A stretch of 64,000 nt of DNA from Loripinus fragilis (GCA_964019695.1 OZ026525.1:70167753-70231752); one strand, 5' to 3'. Shown: positions 37,368-49,188, numbered from the stretch's first letter. Made by a program: numbers and translations. The notes: generated from the sequence alone by a model not told the origin.

Positions 37368-37740
37368 GGCGGCCATCTTGGACGCCATCTTTAATATTTC
37401 AACCCTCTGAATCAAACCAATGTTCAATAATAATCTTTTGTATCATTTAGCCTCCCAACATATATGAAAATAAAAAATAAAATGGGGTTTTATCGAGTAT
37501 GTTGGTGAAATAGATCTTGGGAGCCTAATTGGCGGCCATCTTGGACGCCGTCTTTAATTTTTCAACTCTCTGAATCAAACCAATGTTCCATTTTAATCGT
37601 TTGTATCATTTAGCCTCTAAACATCCATAAAAAATAAAAAATAAAATTGTTTTTCATCGAGTATGTTGGTCATATAGGTCTTAGGAACCTAACTGATGGC
37701 CATCTTGGACGCCATCTTTAATATTTCAAAACGCTCAATG
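37368..37740. repeat. three-unit tandem repeat of about 160 bp
   Basis: GGCCATCTTGGACGCC begins units near 37371, 37533 and 37698. The first two continue with CTCTGAATCAAACCAATGTT and TTTGTATCATTTAGCCTC. The last unit merges with the right TIR of the 3.45-kb element. Confidence 0.8.
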
Positions 37741-37853
37741 ATGCCAGAGTGGCATCAGTTGGATTCATCAAGTACAATGCCTACACAACTAGGATCAACA
37801 AAGAAAAAAAACTTTAAAATCAAGTTCCAGGTCATTCTGGTTTTCTACCGGAC

Positions 37854-38679
37854 TATAGTCTTGCACTTCAAATGGAACACAGTTTTTCGTTTTTAAAATT
37901 TAACATGAAGGTTTCTTCACCCTGGAAATTTGCATGCGCATAGATATAGCAAAACCCTAACTAGATTTTAATTTTGGCGGAGAATGATATCAATTCTACT
38001 GCTCTGATATCTTGTAAAAATAAATAACTTAGTTTTTGTTGGAGTGAAAATACCCGTTTAGTACCCATTTTTGTAATGTTAGTGAAATACACCTGGGATA
38101 GATATCGTTGTATTTGTTCAGCTATAAAATGTACATTAGAGATTACAACAGATGGTTATTTTTAACATCAAATGGTGCAGTTTATAATGCAATCCAAGCT
38201 GCTTATATAATTCTACGGATAATGGGTTATTCACACGTTTCGTACCATCAATTTGCCTGCTCTATCTGTCTACCTATCTGTATGTTTTTTATGTGTTTGT
38301 ATGTGCGAGCGTACAACTGGAAACACACAGTCCTGAAAATACGAATATGATCACAGATGTACGGGCACTAAAATATATAACATTATTTAATATTTAACTT
38401 TTACTACTTCTTTATATGTTAGAAAATGTGCCTGTTTTCATATGGGAGTAGTGAGATAAATAAGCTAACCCAATTCTGGAATAGCCCGGTAAGTGGGCGC
38501 TTCGGACTAAGAGGGTATTTTTGCCAGATGTAGCCTTTCGTTTGGGTCACTGTCTTTATGACATGGTTAGATAACTGAAATATTGATGGCTATGCTGATA
38601 AACAGCAACGCAAGCCAATATGCTGCTATATTTAAAACCCACTGATGCATTGTTGTAAATTGTCTTATATTAGTATATA
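37854..38679. other. unannotated AT-rich DNA
   Basis: No supported gene or repeat. An 80-codon plus-strand frame at 38108-38350 has no recognisable motif or splice context. Confidence 0.45.
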
Positions 38680-41600
38680 CAGCTGCTTTCCAAAATTTTT
38701 ATAGATAGCGATTTTTGTCATAATTATTTACATACCCTATACTTGTTTGAGAGTTTGTAATAAACTTATGCTTTGTTTGAGATATGATTTATTTCTGCTC
38801 CTGTATGCACGACATTTCTAGTTATAGTGAGTAAAAATATGGCTTGTTTTTGCAGATGTTTTGTATCAAGTTTTAACTTCTAAAAAAGTTGATCATATTT
38901 TAGCAAATCACAGTAGCTTATCAAAACTCTATTTCGAATTATGAGATAATAAGGAGAGCAGCAAAGAAAACTGGTGGGAATCTATTAAGTCATATATTGG
39001 TGCATTGTGAAAATACTTTAAGAATTGAAGCTATTGAGTGTATCAACAATGAATCACTTGATTGACTTTGGTGTATGTGCACTAGTAGGTTGCACAAATT
39101 ATATGATTTTACACAATTACTTTTAAAAGATATTTTAAGTGCATTTTGGGTGTTCAAATTTGATGCTACATAGTAAGAGCCCAATTATTAGGAGAAAGGC
39201 CAAAAGGAAAGTACAGTCCCGCCGAACAGTTAAATGGCCAAGAGGGTTTGAAATTGTATTAAAATTGGGAAAATGTAATTTTTTCAGATGACTCCATATT
39301 CTAAGCCTATTTCTTTTGAAAACCTATTCGCATCTGGCGTCTGAAACACGAACTAATTTATCCACACTACATTGATGGATGGGTAAAAAAAACACTGGAG
39401 TCGTATTGAAGGGACTATCTCGTAACTTTTAAAGGAGTTATTCAATTTCAGCTTGTTAATGAAACAATCACCAGTATGGCATATCAGGATAATATCAAAA
39501 GCGATATAAAACTCCAATATGAATCACACGTGAATGTTTTAGAGAGCTATTGCATGGTGCGTTATCCTGTTGAATGCCTGTGGTATAGTTCATTCATATT
39601 GGAGTTTTACATCGCTATTGATATTATCCTGATATGCCTTACTGGTGATTGTTTCATTAAGAAGCTTAAGTTGAGAGACCCCTTTAAAAGTTATGAGATA
39701 GTCCCCTCAATACGACTCCAGTGGATTTTTACCCATCCATAAATGTAGTGTGGATAAATTTATTCGTGTTTCAGACGCACGATGGGGATAGGCTTGCAAA
39801 AGAAATAGGTTTAGAGTGTGGGTTCATCTGAAAAGATGACATTTTCCTAATTTTAATACAAATTCAAACCCTCTTGGCCCATTTAACTGTTTTGCATTAT
39901 TCTACTTTCCTTTTGGCATTTCTCCTTATAATTGGGCTCTTACTATGTAGCATCAAATTTGAACACCCAAAATGCAATTAAAATATCCTTTAACAGTAAT
40001 TATGTAAAAGTATATAATTTGTGCAACCTACTAGTGCACATACACCAAAAGTCAATCAAGTGATTCATTGTTGATACACTCGATAGCTTCATTTCTTAAA
40101 GTATTTTCACAATGCACTGTATACATGACTTTATAGATTCCCACCACAGTTTTCTTTGCTGCTCTCCTTATTATCCGATAATTCGAAATAGAGTTTTGAT
40201 AAGCAAATTTGATTTGCTAAAATGAAAAAAGTCAATAAGCAATGCTTATTAGATACCCCCCGCACAGTAAGAGTCAGTGAAAAAACTTGGCAAGTTATAG
40301 TTCAAACCAGCAGGCCTTAATTTTGAAACGAAGATTTCAGTAGAATCTAAGCAAACAAAAATTATAAACTACTTCATGCATTTGTTCAATGTGTCTACTT
40401 TGTATTGGCAAAGTATCAAATTGCTCCATCAAAAGCTGTGGTAGGAGTTGATCGGCCAATAAAGGCACTATCAATGCATATACAAAAGCAATATAAGGGA
40501 ATAATTGTCTAAGTTCTCATAGCTGTCATTTTGTCATTTTTTTTCAACCAGGCTCCTTCATGCATATGTTCAATGTGTCTATATTGTATAGGCAAAGTAT
40601 CAAATTGCTCAATTAAAAGCTGTGGTAGGAGTTGATCGACCCATGAAGGCACCATCTATGTATATACAAAATTCTAATTAGCATAAAATTGTCTAAGTTC
40701 TCACAGCTGTTATTTTGTCAAAAACATTTTTTTGTGAACCAAACGCCTTCATGCATATGTTCAATGTGTCCAAATCAACTAGGCAAAGTATCAAATTGTT
40801 CCATCAAAAGCTGTGGTAGGAGTTGATCGGCCCATGAAGGCACCATCTATGCATATACAAAAGCCTTTTTAGGGAAAATTGTCTAAGTTCTCACAGCTGT
40901 CATTTTGTCAAAAACTATTTTTTGTGAACTAAACTCCTACATGCATATGTTCAATGTGTCCAAATTATATAGGCAAAGTATCAAATTGTTCCATCAAAAG
41001 CTGAGGCAGGAGTTGATCGGCCCATGAAGGCACCATCTATGCATATACAAAAGCCTTATTAGGGAAAAATTGTCTAAGTTCTCACAGCTGTCATTTTGTC
41101 AAAAAATATTTTTTTCTGAACAAAACTCCTTCATGCATATGTTCAATGTGTCTACATTGTATAGGCAAAGTATCAAATTGCTCCATTAAAAGCTGTGGTA
41201 GAAGTTGATCGGCCCATGAAGGCACCATCTATGCATATACAAACACCTTATTAGGGAAAAATTGTCTAAGTTCTCACTGCTGTCATTTCGTCAAAAGTTA
41301 TTTTTTTCTAAATTAAACTCCTTCATGCATATGTTCAATGTGTCTATATTGTATAGGCAAAGTATCAAATTGCTCCATCAAAAGCTGTGGTAGGAGTTGA
41401 TCGGCCCATGAAGGCACCATCTATGCAAATACCAAAGCCCTATTAGGGAAAAATTGTCTAAGTTCTCACAGCTGTCATTTTGTCAAAAATATTTTTTCTG
41501 AACCAAACTCCTTCATGCATATGTTCAATGTGTCTACATTAGATAGGCAAAGTATCAAATTGCTCCATTAAAAGCTGTGGTAGAAGTTGATCGGCCCATA

Positions 41601-42885
41601 AAGGCACCATCTATGCATATACAAACACCTTATTAGGGAAAAATTGTCTAAGTTCTCACTGCTGTCATTTCGTCAAAAGTTATTTTTTCTAAATTAAACT
41701 CCTTCATGCATATGTTCAATGTGTCTATATTGTATAGGCAAAGTATCAAATTGCTCCATCAAAAGCTGTGGTAGGAGTTGATCGGCCCATGAAGGCACCA
41801 TCTATGCATATACCAAAGCCCTATTAGGGAAAAATTGTCTAAGTTCTCACTGCTGTCATTTCGTCAAAAGTGATTTTCTCTAAATTAAACTCCTTCATGC
41901 ATATGTTCAATGTGTCTATATTGTATAGGCAAAGTATCAAATTGCTCCATCAAAAGCTGTGGTAGGAGTTGATCGGCCCATGAAGGCACCATCTATGCAT
42001 ATACCAAAGCCCTATTAGGGAAAAATTGTCTAAGTTCTCACAGCTGTCATTTTGTCAAAAATGTTTTTTCTGAACCAAACTCCTTCATGCATATGTTCAA
42101 TGTGTCTACATTGTATAAGAATAGTATCAAATTGTTCCATCAAAAGCTGTGGTAGGAGTTGATCAGCCCGTGTATGGCCTATAATGTCATAAGCATAAAA
42201 CCCTATATTAAAAGCCATTTAGAACTACAAAGGAAAATAACTCTAATAGAATTGGCCCCTAGCCCTAACATATGTTCAATGTGTCTACATTGTATAGGAA
42301 TAGTATCAAATTGTTCCATCAAAAGCTGTGATAGGAGTTGATCGGCCCGTGTATGGCCTATAATGTCATAAGCATAAAACCCTATATTAAAAGCCATTTA
42401 GAACTACAAAGGGAAATAACTCTAATAGAATTGCCCCCTAGCCCTTACTTTTTTGTCTTAAGTATTTGTCCTGCATATATGAACATGTTTGCAAGGTTTG
42501 ATGAAAATCCAGCAATGACTCTTCAAGATATTAAGGAAACAAAACGTTACAGACGGACGGACACACGGACGCACGCACACACGGACGCACGCACGCACGC
42601 ACGGACACACGCACGTACAACGCGAAAACAGTATACCCACCACAAGCAAAGTTTGCGGGGGGCATAAATATGATCAACTTTTTTAGAAGTTAAACTTGAT
42701 GCAAAACATCTGCAAAAACAAGCCATATTTTTACTCACTATAATTAGATATGTCGTGCATACAGTAGCAGAAATGAATCATATCTCAAATAAAGCACAAG
42801 TTTATTACAAACACTAAAACAAGTATAGGGTATGTAAATAATTATAACAAAAATCGCTATCTATAAAAAATTTGGAAAGCAGCTG
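38680..42885. mobile_element. giant palindromic element, about 845-bp arms, split by an insertion
   Basis: The left arm 38680-39524 is an inverted copy of 39591-40227 plus 42668-42885. Ends are CAGCTGCTTTCCAAA and its inverse, each with TA outside (38678-38679, 42886-42887). Arm similarity is roughly 90-95 percent by eye. Landmarks include AAACCTATT..TCTGGCGTCTG, ATGGATGGGTAAAA and CAACCTACTAGTGCACAT. The spacer 39525-39590 is about 66 bp. The right arm is interrupted exactly between AAAAT and ATGATC by a 2.4-kb tandem-repeat element. An 88-codon frame crossing the centre is only the palindrome read through. Confidence 0.85.
40228..42667 (+). mobile_element. tandem-repeat-bearing insertion with an ACGG/ACGC microsatellite
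   Basis: About eleven units of roughly 190 bp are marked by ATGCATATGTTCAATGTGTC, GGCAAAGTATCAAATTG, GCTGTGGTAGGAGTTGATCG and AAAATTGTCTAAGTTCTCAC. They are followed by about 250 bp of unique sequence with a GGACGG/GCACGC microsatellite (about 42552-42615). The ends read ATACCCCCCGCAC near 40253 and GCGGGGGGCATAAAT at the right, which are roughly inverted. The layout of core repeats followed by an ACGG-type microsatellite is that of pearl-like elements from oysters (inference). No open frame spans it. Confidence 0.75.
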
Positions 42886-43949
42886 TACATGGCTTTATGC
42901 TCAGCTGATGGTCATTGATCCATATCGCTCAAGGTACAAGAAGGGAATGTTATTTGGCAGAAAACATTAAGAATGTTAAAATTCCATCCTATCACATCAT
43001 TTATGAAAACGTATACAAACTAAAAAAAAAACATGGGTTGGGTCATTGCTTCAAATATATTTTTCAAATTAAAATTAAAATACCCATATCTGATTTAATG
43101 TTATTGCCAAAACAGTGTTCCATTTTAAGGGTTAAATTACAGTAATCTTAGAAAATTTTGTAATTGTGTTTGGTTCTGTAACTTTGATATGGCAATTGGC
43201 AGATTTTTATGGTTCATAGTAATATACATAGTATTTACATGATGGTTCAAATATTGGACTGAATATACCGAACATCAATAAATAAATTAAAATAGCAAAG
43301 CATTATTTCCTGCATCTGATGGCAAGGCAGGGGGATAATGCCAGGTGTCTTTCAGAGAGGGGGCTTTCTGTTGATTTTACACAGAGAAGGACAAATCTTA
43401 AAACTAGTAAAGTTCTGGTTAAGCTTTCTTTTAAAAAGAGCGATTAGGTAAAATATTGTCCAATATGATGAGTAGCTGTTTAGCAAATTATTAACCCTTT
43501 ACATTAAATGCACATGTTAGGTAAGCCAATAACATATGTAACAGCACATTGTCATTATTTTGGCTTAAATACGTTTTTTTTCGGCGGTTACTGGTTCCTT
43601 TAAGCCAGTGGAAGTATTTTATCATGCTAGAAAAAAATACGCTTGCAAAAAAGTAAGTATAACTGGAAATGTCACTATCTCAGACTGCAGACTAACCAAC
43701 AGTAACGTGAGGAAGACACACAGAACATTTTAGGTCTTGACTTCATTTTGTTATAATCTAAAACTCCTATATCCTTTTATTTGAAATAGGCGAATATTAT
43801 ATCAACTAAAGTACTTATCAGAACAGAAGTAGCATGGTTTATACCCAGTTGTACCTTGTGCTTTGAATATCTACCATTAACGGGTTTTCTTATCTCCTTA
43901 ATACATTTTATTTCCACTGTTTACAACGTCAAAATAAAAATCAATGCAT
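42886..43949. other. unannotated AT-rich DNA
   Basis: No supported gene. Near 43670-43725 the words CACTATCTCAGACTGCAGAC and CGTGAGGAAGACAC recall the repeat fragment at 56290-56345. Confidence 0.4.
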
Positions 43950-44206
43950 GAGGGTTTGGATGGGGGTCTGTTATTCACTCTTCATTAAAAATTTAGCCCA
44001 TTATTCATCTCATTAACATTTTTGGGTTATTCATTAAAATAAGACCGATTTTACATTTAAAGTAAGAAAGGTGGCAAAGAAATCCGATTATTCATTAATA
44101 TTTAGGCCCTCATTATTCACTATTCATTATTTTCTGGCTCATTATTCACCATTCATTATAAAAAAGGGTCATTATTCACTAATCATTATGCCCCATCCAG
44201 ACTCTC
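43950..44206 (-). mobile_element. MITE family B, copy 2, with ATGCAT target duplication
   Basis: The ends are GAGGGTTTGGATGGGG and CCCCATCCAGACTCTC. Exact ATGCAT duplications flank it (43944-43949 and 44207-44212). The interior has the same ATTCATTATTCACTATTCAT-type short repeats as copy 1, in inverse orientation. The region 44207-44908 to its right shows no gene. Confidence 0.8.
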
Positions 44207-44908
44207 ATGCATTGCCCGTCACGATTGGATTCGTCTATTCTTTTGTTGAACATGATTTCAATATATCACATTGCAATGCGTATTATCTTATTATTTTATA
44301 CAGCAAATTTGAAAGAAATTATTTTGATTTTTACTATGTAAGTTTAAGGTATAGCTATTTCAGCCATACCCATAGGCTTAAAAAGATAGTGCGCGGTAAC
44401 ATTAATAACTATTCTATAAACATATTTCATGGTAACATTAATTGCAAGGTTTTTGTCTGTTAATGAATCTTAGTTTTAAAGTCTTTTTTTTCAGGAGTTA
44501 TTCTAAAGCTATTAAGATAAACATGGCTCACCAATATTCAACTACATGGTTTAAATCTCTGAAGCTCACGGATAAATTGTCGAAAGCGGGTTTGTTGAAA
44601 AAGTAGTGTCACGACTCACAAGTAGCTATTGGCTTCTAATATTGTTCACAGGGTATTTTTGTGGTTTGTAATTTTGCACCGTCGGATCGTGGTGAGTTAT
44701 TTGTAAAACTGATGCATGTTTACAGATGGTCTATGAAATGAGAACCATGAGAATTATGATGGATTTGTTGGTTTCAAAGACTTACTGAAATAGACTTATT
44801 GTATGCAAAGTCATTCGAAAATGTGAACACTACTGTTGACAACAGCTTCTAGACAGCGCTTTAGTCATAAACGGGCGCATTCTTGCACCCATATCCTTGT
44901 AGATGATA

Positions 44909-46046
44909 TACTTAAGGAATAAAGAAACGCAACAGACAAAAACTAAATTTTTGCGTGTTTAAATGATGGTTTGGTGAAATCTCTTTTGAAAATTTCTTAT
45001 TGAGTATTCATAGCATGTGATGAAATACAAAAACGTCATTTTAACGCTACATTTTACGCTACAAGATGAAACCATATGAAAACGTAAAATGTGACGTTAA
45101 CGTCAGAATAAAGATCAAGAAACCCCGTCTTTTCCATGTTTGGTTATTTGGCGTCGACTTGACAATGTGCAAATTAAACAAACGTCCAATTATATTCGTA
45201 ATGCAGTCAAATACTGCGTCAAAACACGCTTCTTGAATGGCAAGATACACAATGGTTGTGAATAAACGATAAACGTCACTTAGAGCCGTCGGGTTTGGGT
45301 CACTGGTAATTATACGGAATAAGATAAGCTAGAGACATCAGAACATGCTTTCTTGGCAAAATCTGACTTTTCAGATACCATAGAAATACGCTGGTAAGGT
45401 GTTTACGTTGACGTTAGCCAAACAAAACACGGCATAGTGCAAGTGAAAACATCTGATTACATGCCGAGAGTGAACACCAAACTTGTTAACTGTAACCTTA
45501 ACTTTGTCACTGGACCATTTTATCATTAGGAAACACATACACATAATGGAAACCATAAAAAGCGTAGGATATCGAATTTTGACGTCAGAATTGAGTTTTT
45601 TGACGTCTGAAGATCTCAAGTCATAATTCTTGAACAAAACGTCCTTGTAATGAATAAATCTCAAGCAGAAAAGAAAGATTACGCGTTTTACGCAGTATTC
45701 AGAGTTGACGTTAATGACGTTAAGCAGTTTCAGAATCCTACAAAAACGTCGCCATTTGATCAGTTCCTTGATCCGCAATCTATGCCAAGACTTTTTAAAA
45801 CAATAAACCGATGGTTGATTCAAACTTTGCTTTAATTGACCCTGTTTCAGCAGTTTACTACGGGGGGTCAGGCTGTTTACGCGCATACCAAAATGATTAC
45901 GTAATCGATAATAACGTTGAACCTGCTGTAATTTGACGGACACATACTGCTCCTATGGATACATATCATTTACACTAAAAACTTGCATCATATTGTATGC
46001 TTACAATGACTCGAAGTGTTTGTTGCGTTTCTTTATTCCTTAAGTA
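44909..46046. mobile_element. 1.14-kb TA-flanked TIR element with many TGACGT words
   Basis: TACTTAAGGAATAAAGAAAC at the left and its inverse at the right, with TA outside (44907-44908, 46047-46048). The interior holds at least nine TGACGT/ACGTCA words, including the palindrome TGACGTTAACGTCA near 45092. A 190-codon minus-strand frame (45371-45943) spans half the element, but I cannot match it to a transposase; it may be decayed or fortuitous. Compare 51342-52353, which shares the AAATGATGGTTTG word near one end. Confidence 0.75.
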
Positions 46047-46224
46047 TATGTTAATTCTAAAATTGATTGAGGACTATCTTTCCTATAATGCAAGGAAATG
46101 ATTTCAGTTTTATTTTATGTGCAATGCCATATTCAGATTACGAATTTTGAGTATGTTACAATGTACCAGATACACAAGTGCTAGCTAATCTCGTATATTG
46201 CACTGGTCTATACAGGTAGTAGCA

Positions 46225-46312
46225 AACTGTAATATAAAACCAACCAACCATTGGTCAGGTGTGGTTCTTGATTGTATCGATTCCTGATCTTTGCACCCTT
46301 ACTTACTTATAT
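46225..46312 (+). repeat. 3' tail fragment of the first reverse-transcriptase subfamily
   Basis: CTTGATTGTATCGATTCCTG and ATCTTTGCACCCTTACTTAC are the complement of the 3' termini at 16.1 and 21.6 kb. Only about 80 bp of tail is present, with no coding sequence. Confidence 0.7.
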
Positions 46313-46367
46313 GCAACAAACCTCCTGTTCAGCAAACTTATATGATTAAACACAGATTATTATACCC

Positions 46368-47500
46368 GCTTTTTTCTTTCGAAAAAAAGGGTATATTAAT
46401 TTCGTGTCAAAGTCGGTCCGTCGTCCGTCCGTCCGTCTGTCCGTCTGTCCGTCCGTCCGTGCGTACGTCCGTCCGTCACGTTTCTTGTAAATGTATCTCC
46501 TCTTAAACCCTTAGAGGTAGCAACTTCAAACTTTGTAGGTGAATAGGTCACATGATGAAGAGGGTACTGGGCGACATTTCGTGTGACCTTGACCCCAAGG
46601 TCAAGGTCAAAGGTCAAATATTGTATTTTCTTGTAATTGTATCTCCTCCTAAACGGTTAGACGTAGCAACTTCAAACTTTGTAGCTGAAAAGGTCACATG
46701 ATGTAGAGGGTACTGGGCAACATTTTGTGTGACCTTGACCCCAAGGTCAAGGTCAAAGGTCAAATATTGTATTTTCTTGTAATTGTATCTCCTCCTAAAC
46801 GGTTAGACGTAGCAACTTCAAACTTTGTAGCTGAAAAGGTCACATGATGTAAAGGTTACTGGGCAGCATTTTGTGTGACCTTGACCCTAAGGTCAAGGTC
46901 AAAGATCAAATAATGTAATTTCTTGTAAATGTATCTCCTCCTAAACGGTTAGACCTAGCAACTTCAAACTTTGTAGCTGGATAGGTCACATGATGTAGAG
47001 GGTACTGGGCAACATTTTATGTGACCTTGACCTCAAGGTCAAAGGTCAAATATTGAATTTTCTTGTAAATACTTCTCCTCCTAAAGCTTTTGACATAGTA
47101 ACTTCAAACTCTGTAGGTGCATAGGTCACATGATGTAGAGGGCACTGGGCAACATTCAGTGCGACCTTGACCTGAAGGTCAAGGTCAAATAATGTACTTT
47201 CTTGTAAATGCATCTTCTCCTTAACTGTTGGACGTAGCAGCTTCAAACTTTGCAGGTGCAAAGGTCATATGATTTTGAGGGCACTAGACAACCTTGACCC
47301 ATAGGTCAAGGTCATATAGTGTATTTTTTGTAAATGCTTCTTCTCCTTAACCATTGGACATAGCAGCTTCAAACTTTACAGGTGCATAGGTCATATTATG
47401 TTGAAGGTACTGAGCAACATTTTGTGTGACCTTGACCCCAAGGTAAAGGTTATAGGTCAAAAAGCGGGTATTTGCGATGGTGTACCATCGACTTCTGCTC
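46368..47500. mobile_element. tandem-repeat element with about 147-bp units rich in AGGTCA
   Basis: A CCCGCTTTTTTC..GAAAAAAAGGG hairpin and a (CCGT)n tract (about 46418-46475) precede about seven units. Each has ATGTATCTCCTCCTAAACGG, GCAACTTCAAACTTTGTAG, AGGTCACATGATG and TGTGACCTTGACC. The right end GTCAAAAAGCGGGTATTTG mirrors the left ACCCGCTTTTTT. The unit sequence differs from the 4.7-7.2-kb array, but the overall plan is the same. The frames here are translation of the repeat. Confidence 0.8.
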
Positions 47501-48633
47501 TAGTTAATGTTAGGACAGGCGAGTTTCCCACATAAGGGATTTTTTCTACATCAACCTAATCGTTTATTAATGCAGTTCAAAACTTACACAATTGAAATTA
47601 AGCATAACAGGGGGTAGAGGTAGAAATCAGAAAAAAATCTCTTTTTTGCGACGGTGAAAATTGCTCAAATTTCACACTGATTCACCTCACGTAATGATGT
47701 TTATGATATACAAGTTAAACAAAAATCTATTTTTTTCGAATTCCCTAAAATATTTGAATATTTAGTTGTCAAAGTAAATATTGCAATAATTTTGAATATT
47801 CTTCTAAATGAAAAAGTTGGTCTGTAAATATACAACGGCTAGATTCACATCAGTGAACCATGCTAGTATTTCAAGTGAACCTAAGCTGTTCTGAAGCAAT
47901 AATTCACAACGTGCCAAAATCATCAGCTATCATACCATAGACCTGTCAATCTCTCACTTCGGCCCTGACCATTTTAGGAGAAAAATGGGGGATTGAACAT
48001 GTCTTTGAAGAGTCATAGCTCAAATACTAAACGGTGACACTGTTTTGCATTGTTTCATATAATTATCAGCAAATAACAAAAAATAAAGAAATTTTATTTT
48101 TACGGAAAAATGCCATGGTGTTAGTAGTGACCTTATATAGTGTATTGGGGCCCAGATCTAGACTTACACACCCCTACCTAGAACTTCGTGTGAAAGGGCT
48201 GTGCATCCGAGTCTTTCATCATTAAAAGTTATGATGTGTGAATTCATGAGAATCGACTCATTGAGTGAGGCGATTCTAATGAGTACATACACCATACCTT
48301 TATTTTATGGAAGACCAAAATACCATCCCAATTATACCTCAATGGCTTGTGTTATAAATGATTCGCCGCGCCTCGAACTACCCATACCTCGAACACATTT
48401 CATGTTCCCAAAAGTGTTTGAGCCATTAGAGTTCGGGTTTACCTACGTGTATGTCATTACTTTATAAAAGGTCTAAAAGCTGCCAGACCGATATTGGCCT
48501 ATTTTCGTATGATCTTTAGAGCAAACGAAATACACATGTTGCAGAAACGTGTTTTTTCAACCTAAGGTGAAAAAACGGAATAAATTGTATTAAATATGAA
48601 CTCACAACTAACCTGACTGGGGCGTAGAACAGA
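47501..48633. other. unannotated, with a 60-bp duplication of 32.4 kb
   Basis: The segment at about 47673-47728 (CACACTGATTCACCTCACGT, ATGTTTATGATATACAAGTT) is nearly identical to about 32402-32457. No gene is supported; frames at 48034-48467 lack motifs. Confidence 0.5.
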
Positions 48634-48876
48634 TATGGGCCTCGACGCCAGAAAACCTGTCTTCGGGGGTTTGCGAACAACACAGGCGTAGACCAGCCTG
48701 CGCATCCGCGCAGTCTGATCAGCGCCTTTGTTATTCGCTTTTAGGAAAGTATCCTACGTAAACTTGCTACAGGTGAAATTTCCATGTTCTAGCTAGTCTA
48801 TGTACATGAGGAGACTGGTTTGAAACTCGCTTTGGCGGAAACCCCGAAGACAGGTTTTCTCGCGACGAGGCCCATA
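48634..48876 (+). mobile_element. MITE family E, copy 2
   Basis: ATGGGCCTCG and AGAAAACCTGTCTTCGGGG at the left are mirrored at the right by CCCCGAAGACAGGTTTTCTC and CGAGGCCCAT. The central hairpin holds GCGCATCCGCGCAGTCTGATC. It lies about 75 bp upstream of the proposed TATA box of the ZP gene. Confidence 0.8.
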
Positions 48877-48948
48877 TTATTTCATATATTATTAATAATA
48901 TGTCCTCGGTCGTGTGGGTCAGCTTTAATAAAATTATTGCCTGCGTAC

Positions 48949-48957
48949 TTTATATAC
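48949..48957 (+). promoter_or_regulatory. possible TATA box of the ZP-domain gene
   Basis: TTTATATAC lies about 30 bp before a plausible start of the candidate leader exon. The distance to the coding start, 3.8 kb, would require a first intron. Support is purely positional. Confidence 0.35.
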
Positions 48958-48980
48958 GGCCCACCTTCTCGATATGAACC

Positions 48981-49069
48981 CAGAAACGACGCATAACAGG
49001 ACCAGGAACGTTGTCCAAGTGTTTGTCTGTGACGCTGAGAGTATTTTCATTATATTTCAAGAATAATAG
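48981..49069 (+). other. possible non-coding first exon of the ZP-domain gene
   Basis: The segment ends in a strong donor (ATAATAG then GTAAGTTC at 49070). The coding exon at 52745 has a matching acceptor (TTTATTTTTCAG) two bases before its ATG, which shows that a 5' leader exon exists somewhere upstream. This is the best candidate I see. The 5' boundary is a guess from the TATA position. Confidence 0.35.
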
Positions 49070-49188
49070 GTAAGTTCTTCAGTTTATTCTTATTTTTTTT
49101 CTGTCCGTCCGTCTGTCAGTCTGATTGTCTGTTTAGACTTTCTTTCGACTCAACAAATGTCGATGAACACGAATCTTTTGTTTCGCTT

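Larger units (their letters stand above)
34400..37853. mobile_element. 3.45-kb TA-flanked TIR element with minisatellite interior
   Basis: GTCCGGCAGAATTTGG at the left and the complement of CTGGTTTTCTACCGGAC at the right are flanked by TA (34398-34399, 37854-37855). The inverted arms share GACCTGGAACTTGATTTTAA, TGATGCCACTCTGGCA and AAGATGGCGTCCAAGATGG over roughly 170 bp. The interior holds a minisatellite (34930-36780), a short inverted coding-like pair and a three-unit tandem repeat. No transposase recognised, so it is probably a large non-autonomous element of the TA-targeting group. Confidence 0.75.

Noticed and set aside
39476..39742. 88-codon frame at 39.5 kb
   Set aside because: It crosses the centre of the giant palindrome, and its second half is the mirrored arm.
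40380..42430. Regular repeats that could suggest a CRISPR array
   Set aside because: Units are about 190 bp, diverged and without unique spacers, and the surrounding DNA is clearly animal nuclear sequence.
40228..42667. Canonical Helitron termini for the tandem-repeat insertion
   Set aside because: The reconstructed insertion boundary shows neither a 5' TC nor a 3' CTRR at an AT target in either orientation.
44071..44463. 130-codon plus-strand frame
   Set aside because: Its first half is the short-repeat interior of MITE B copy 2, and nothing supports the rest.
45371..45943. 190-codon minus-strand frame, the longest in the window
   Set aside because: It lies wholly inside a TA-flanked TIR element, has no motif I can name, and includes repeated TGACGT words; at most a decayed transposon frame.
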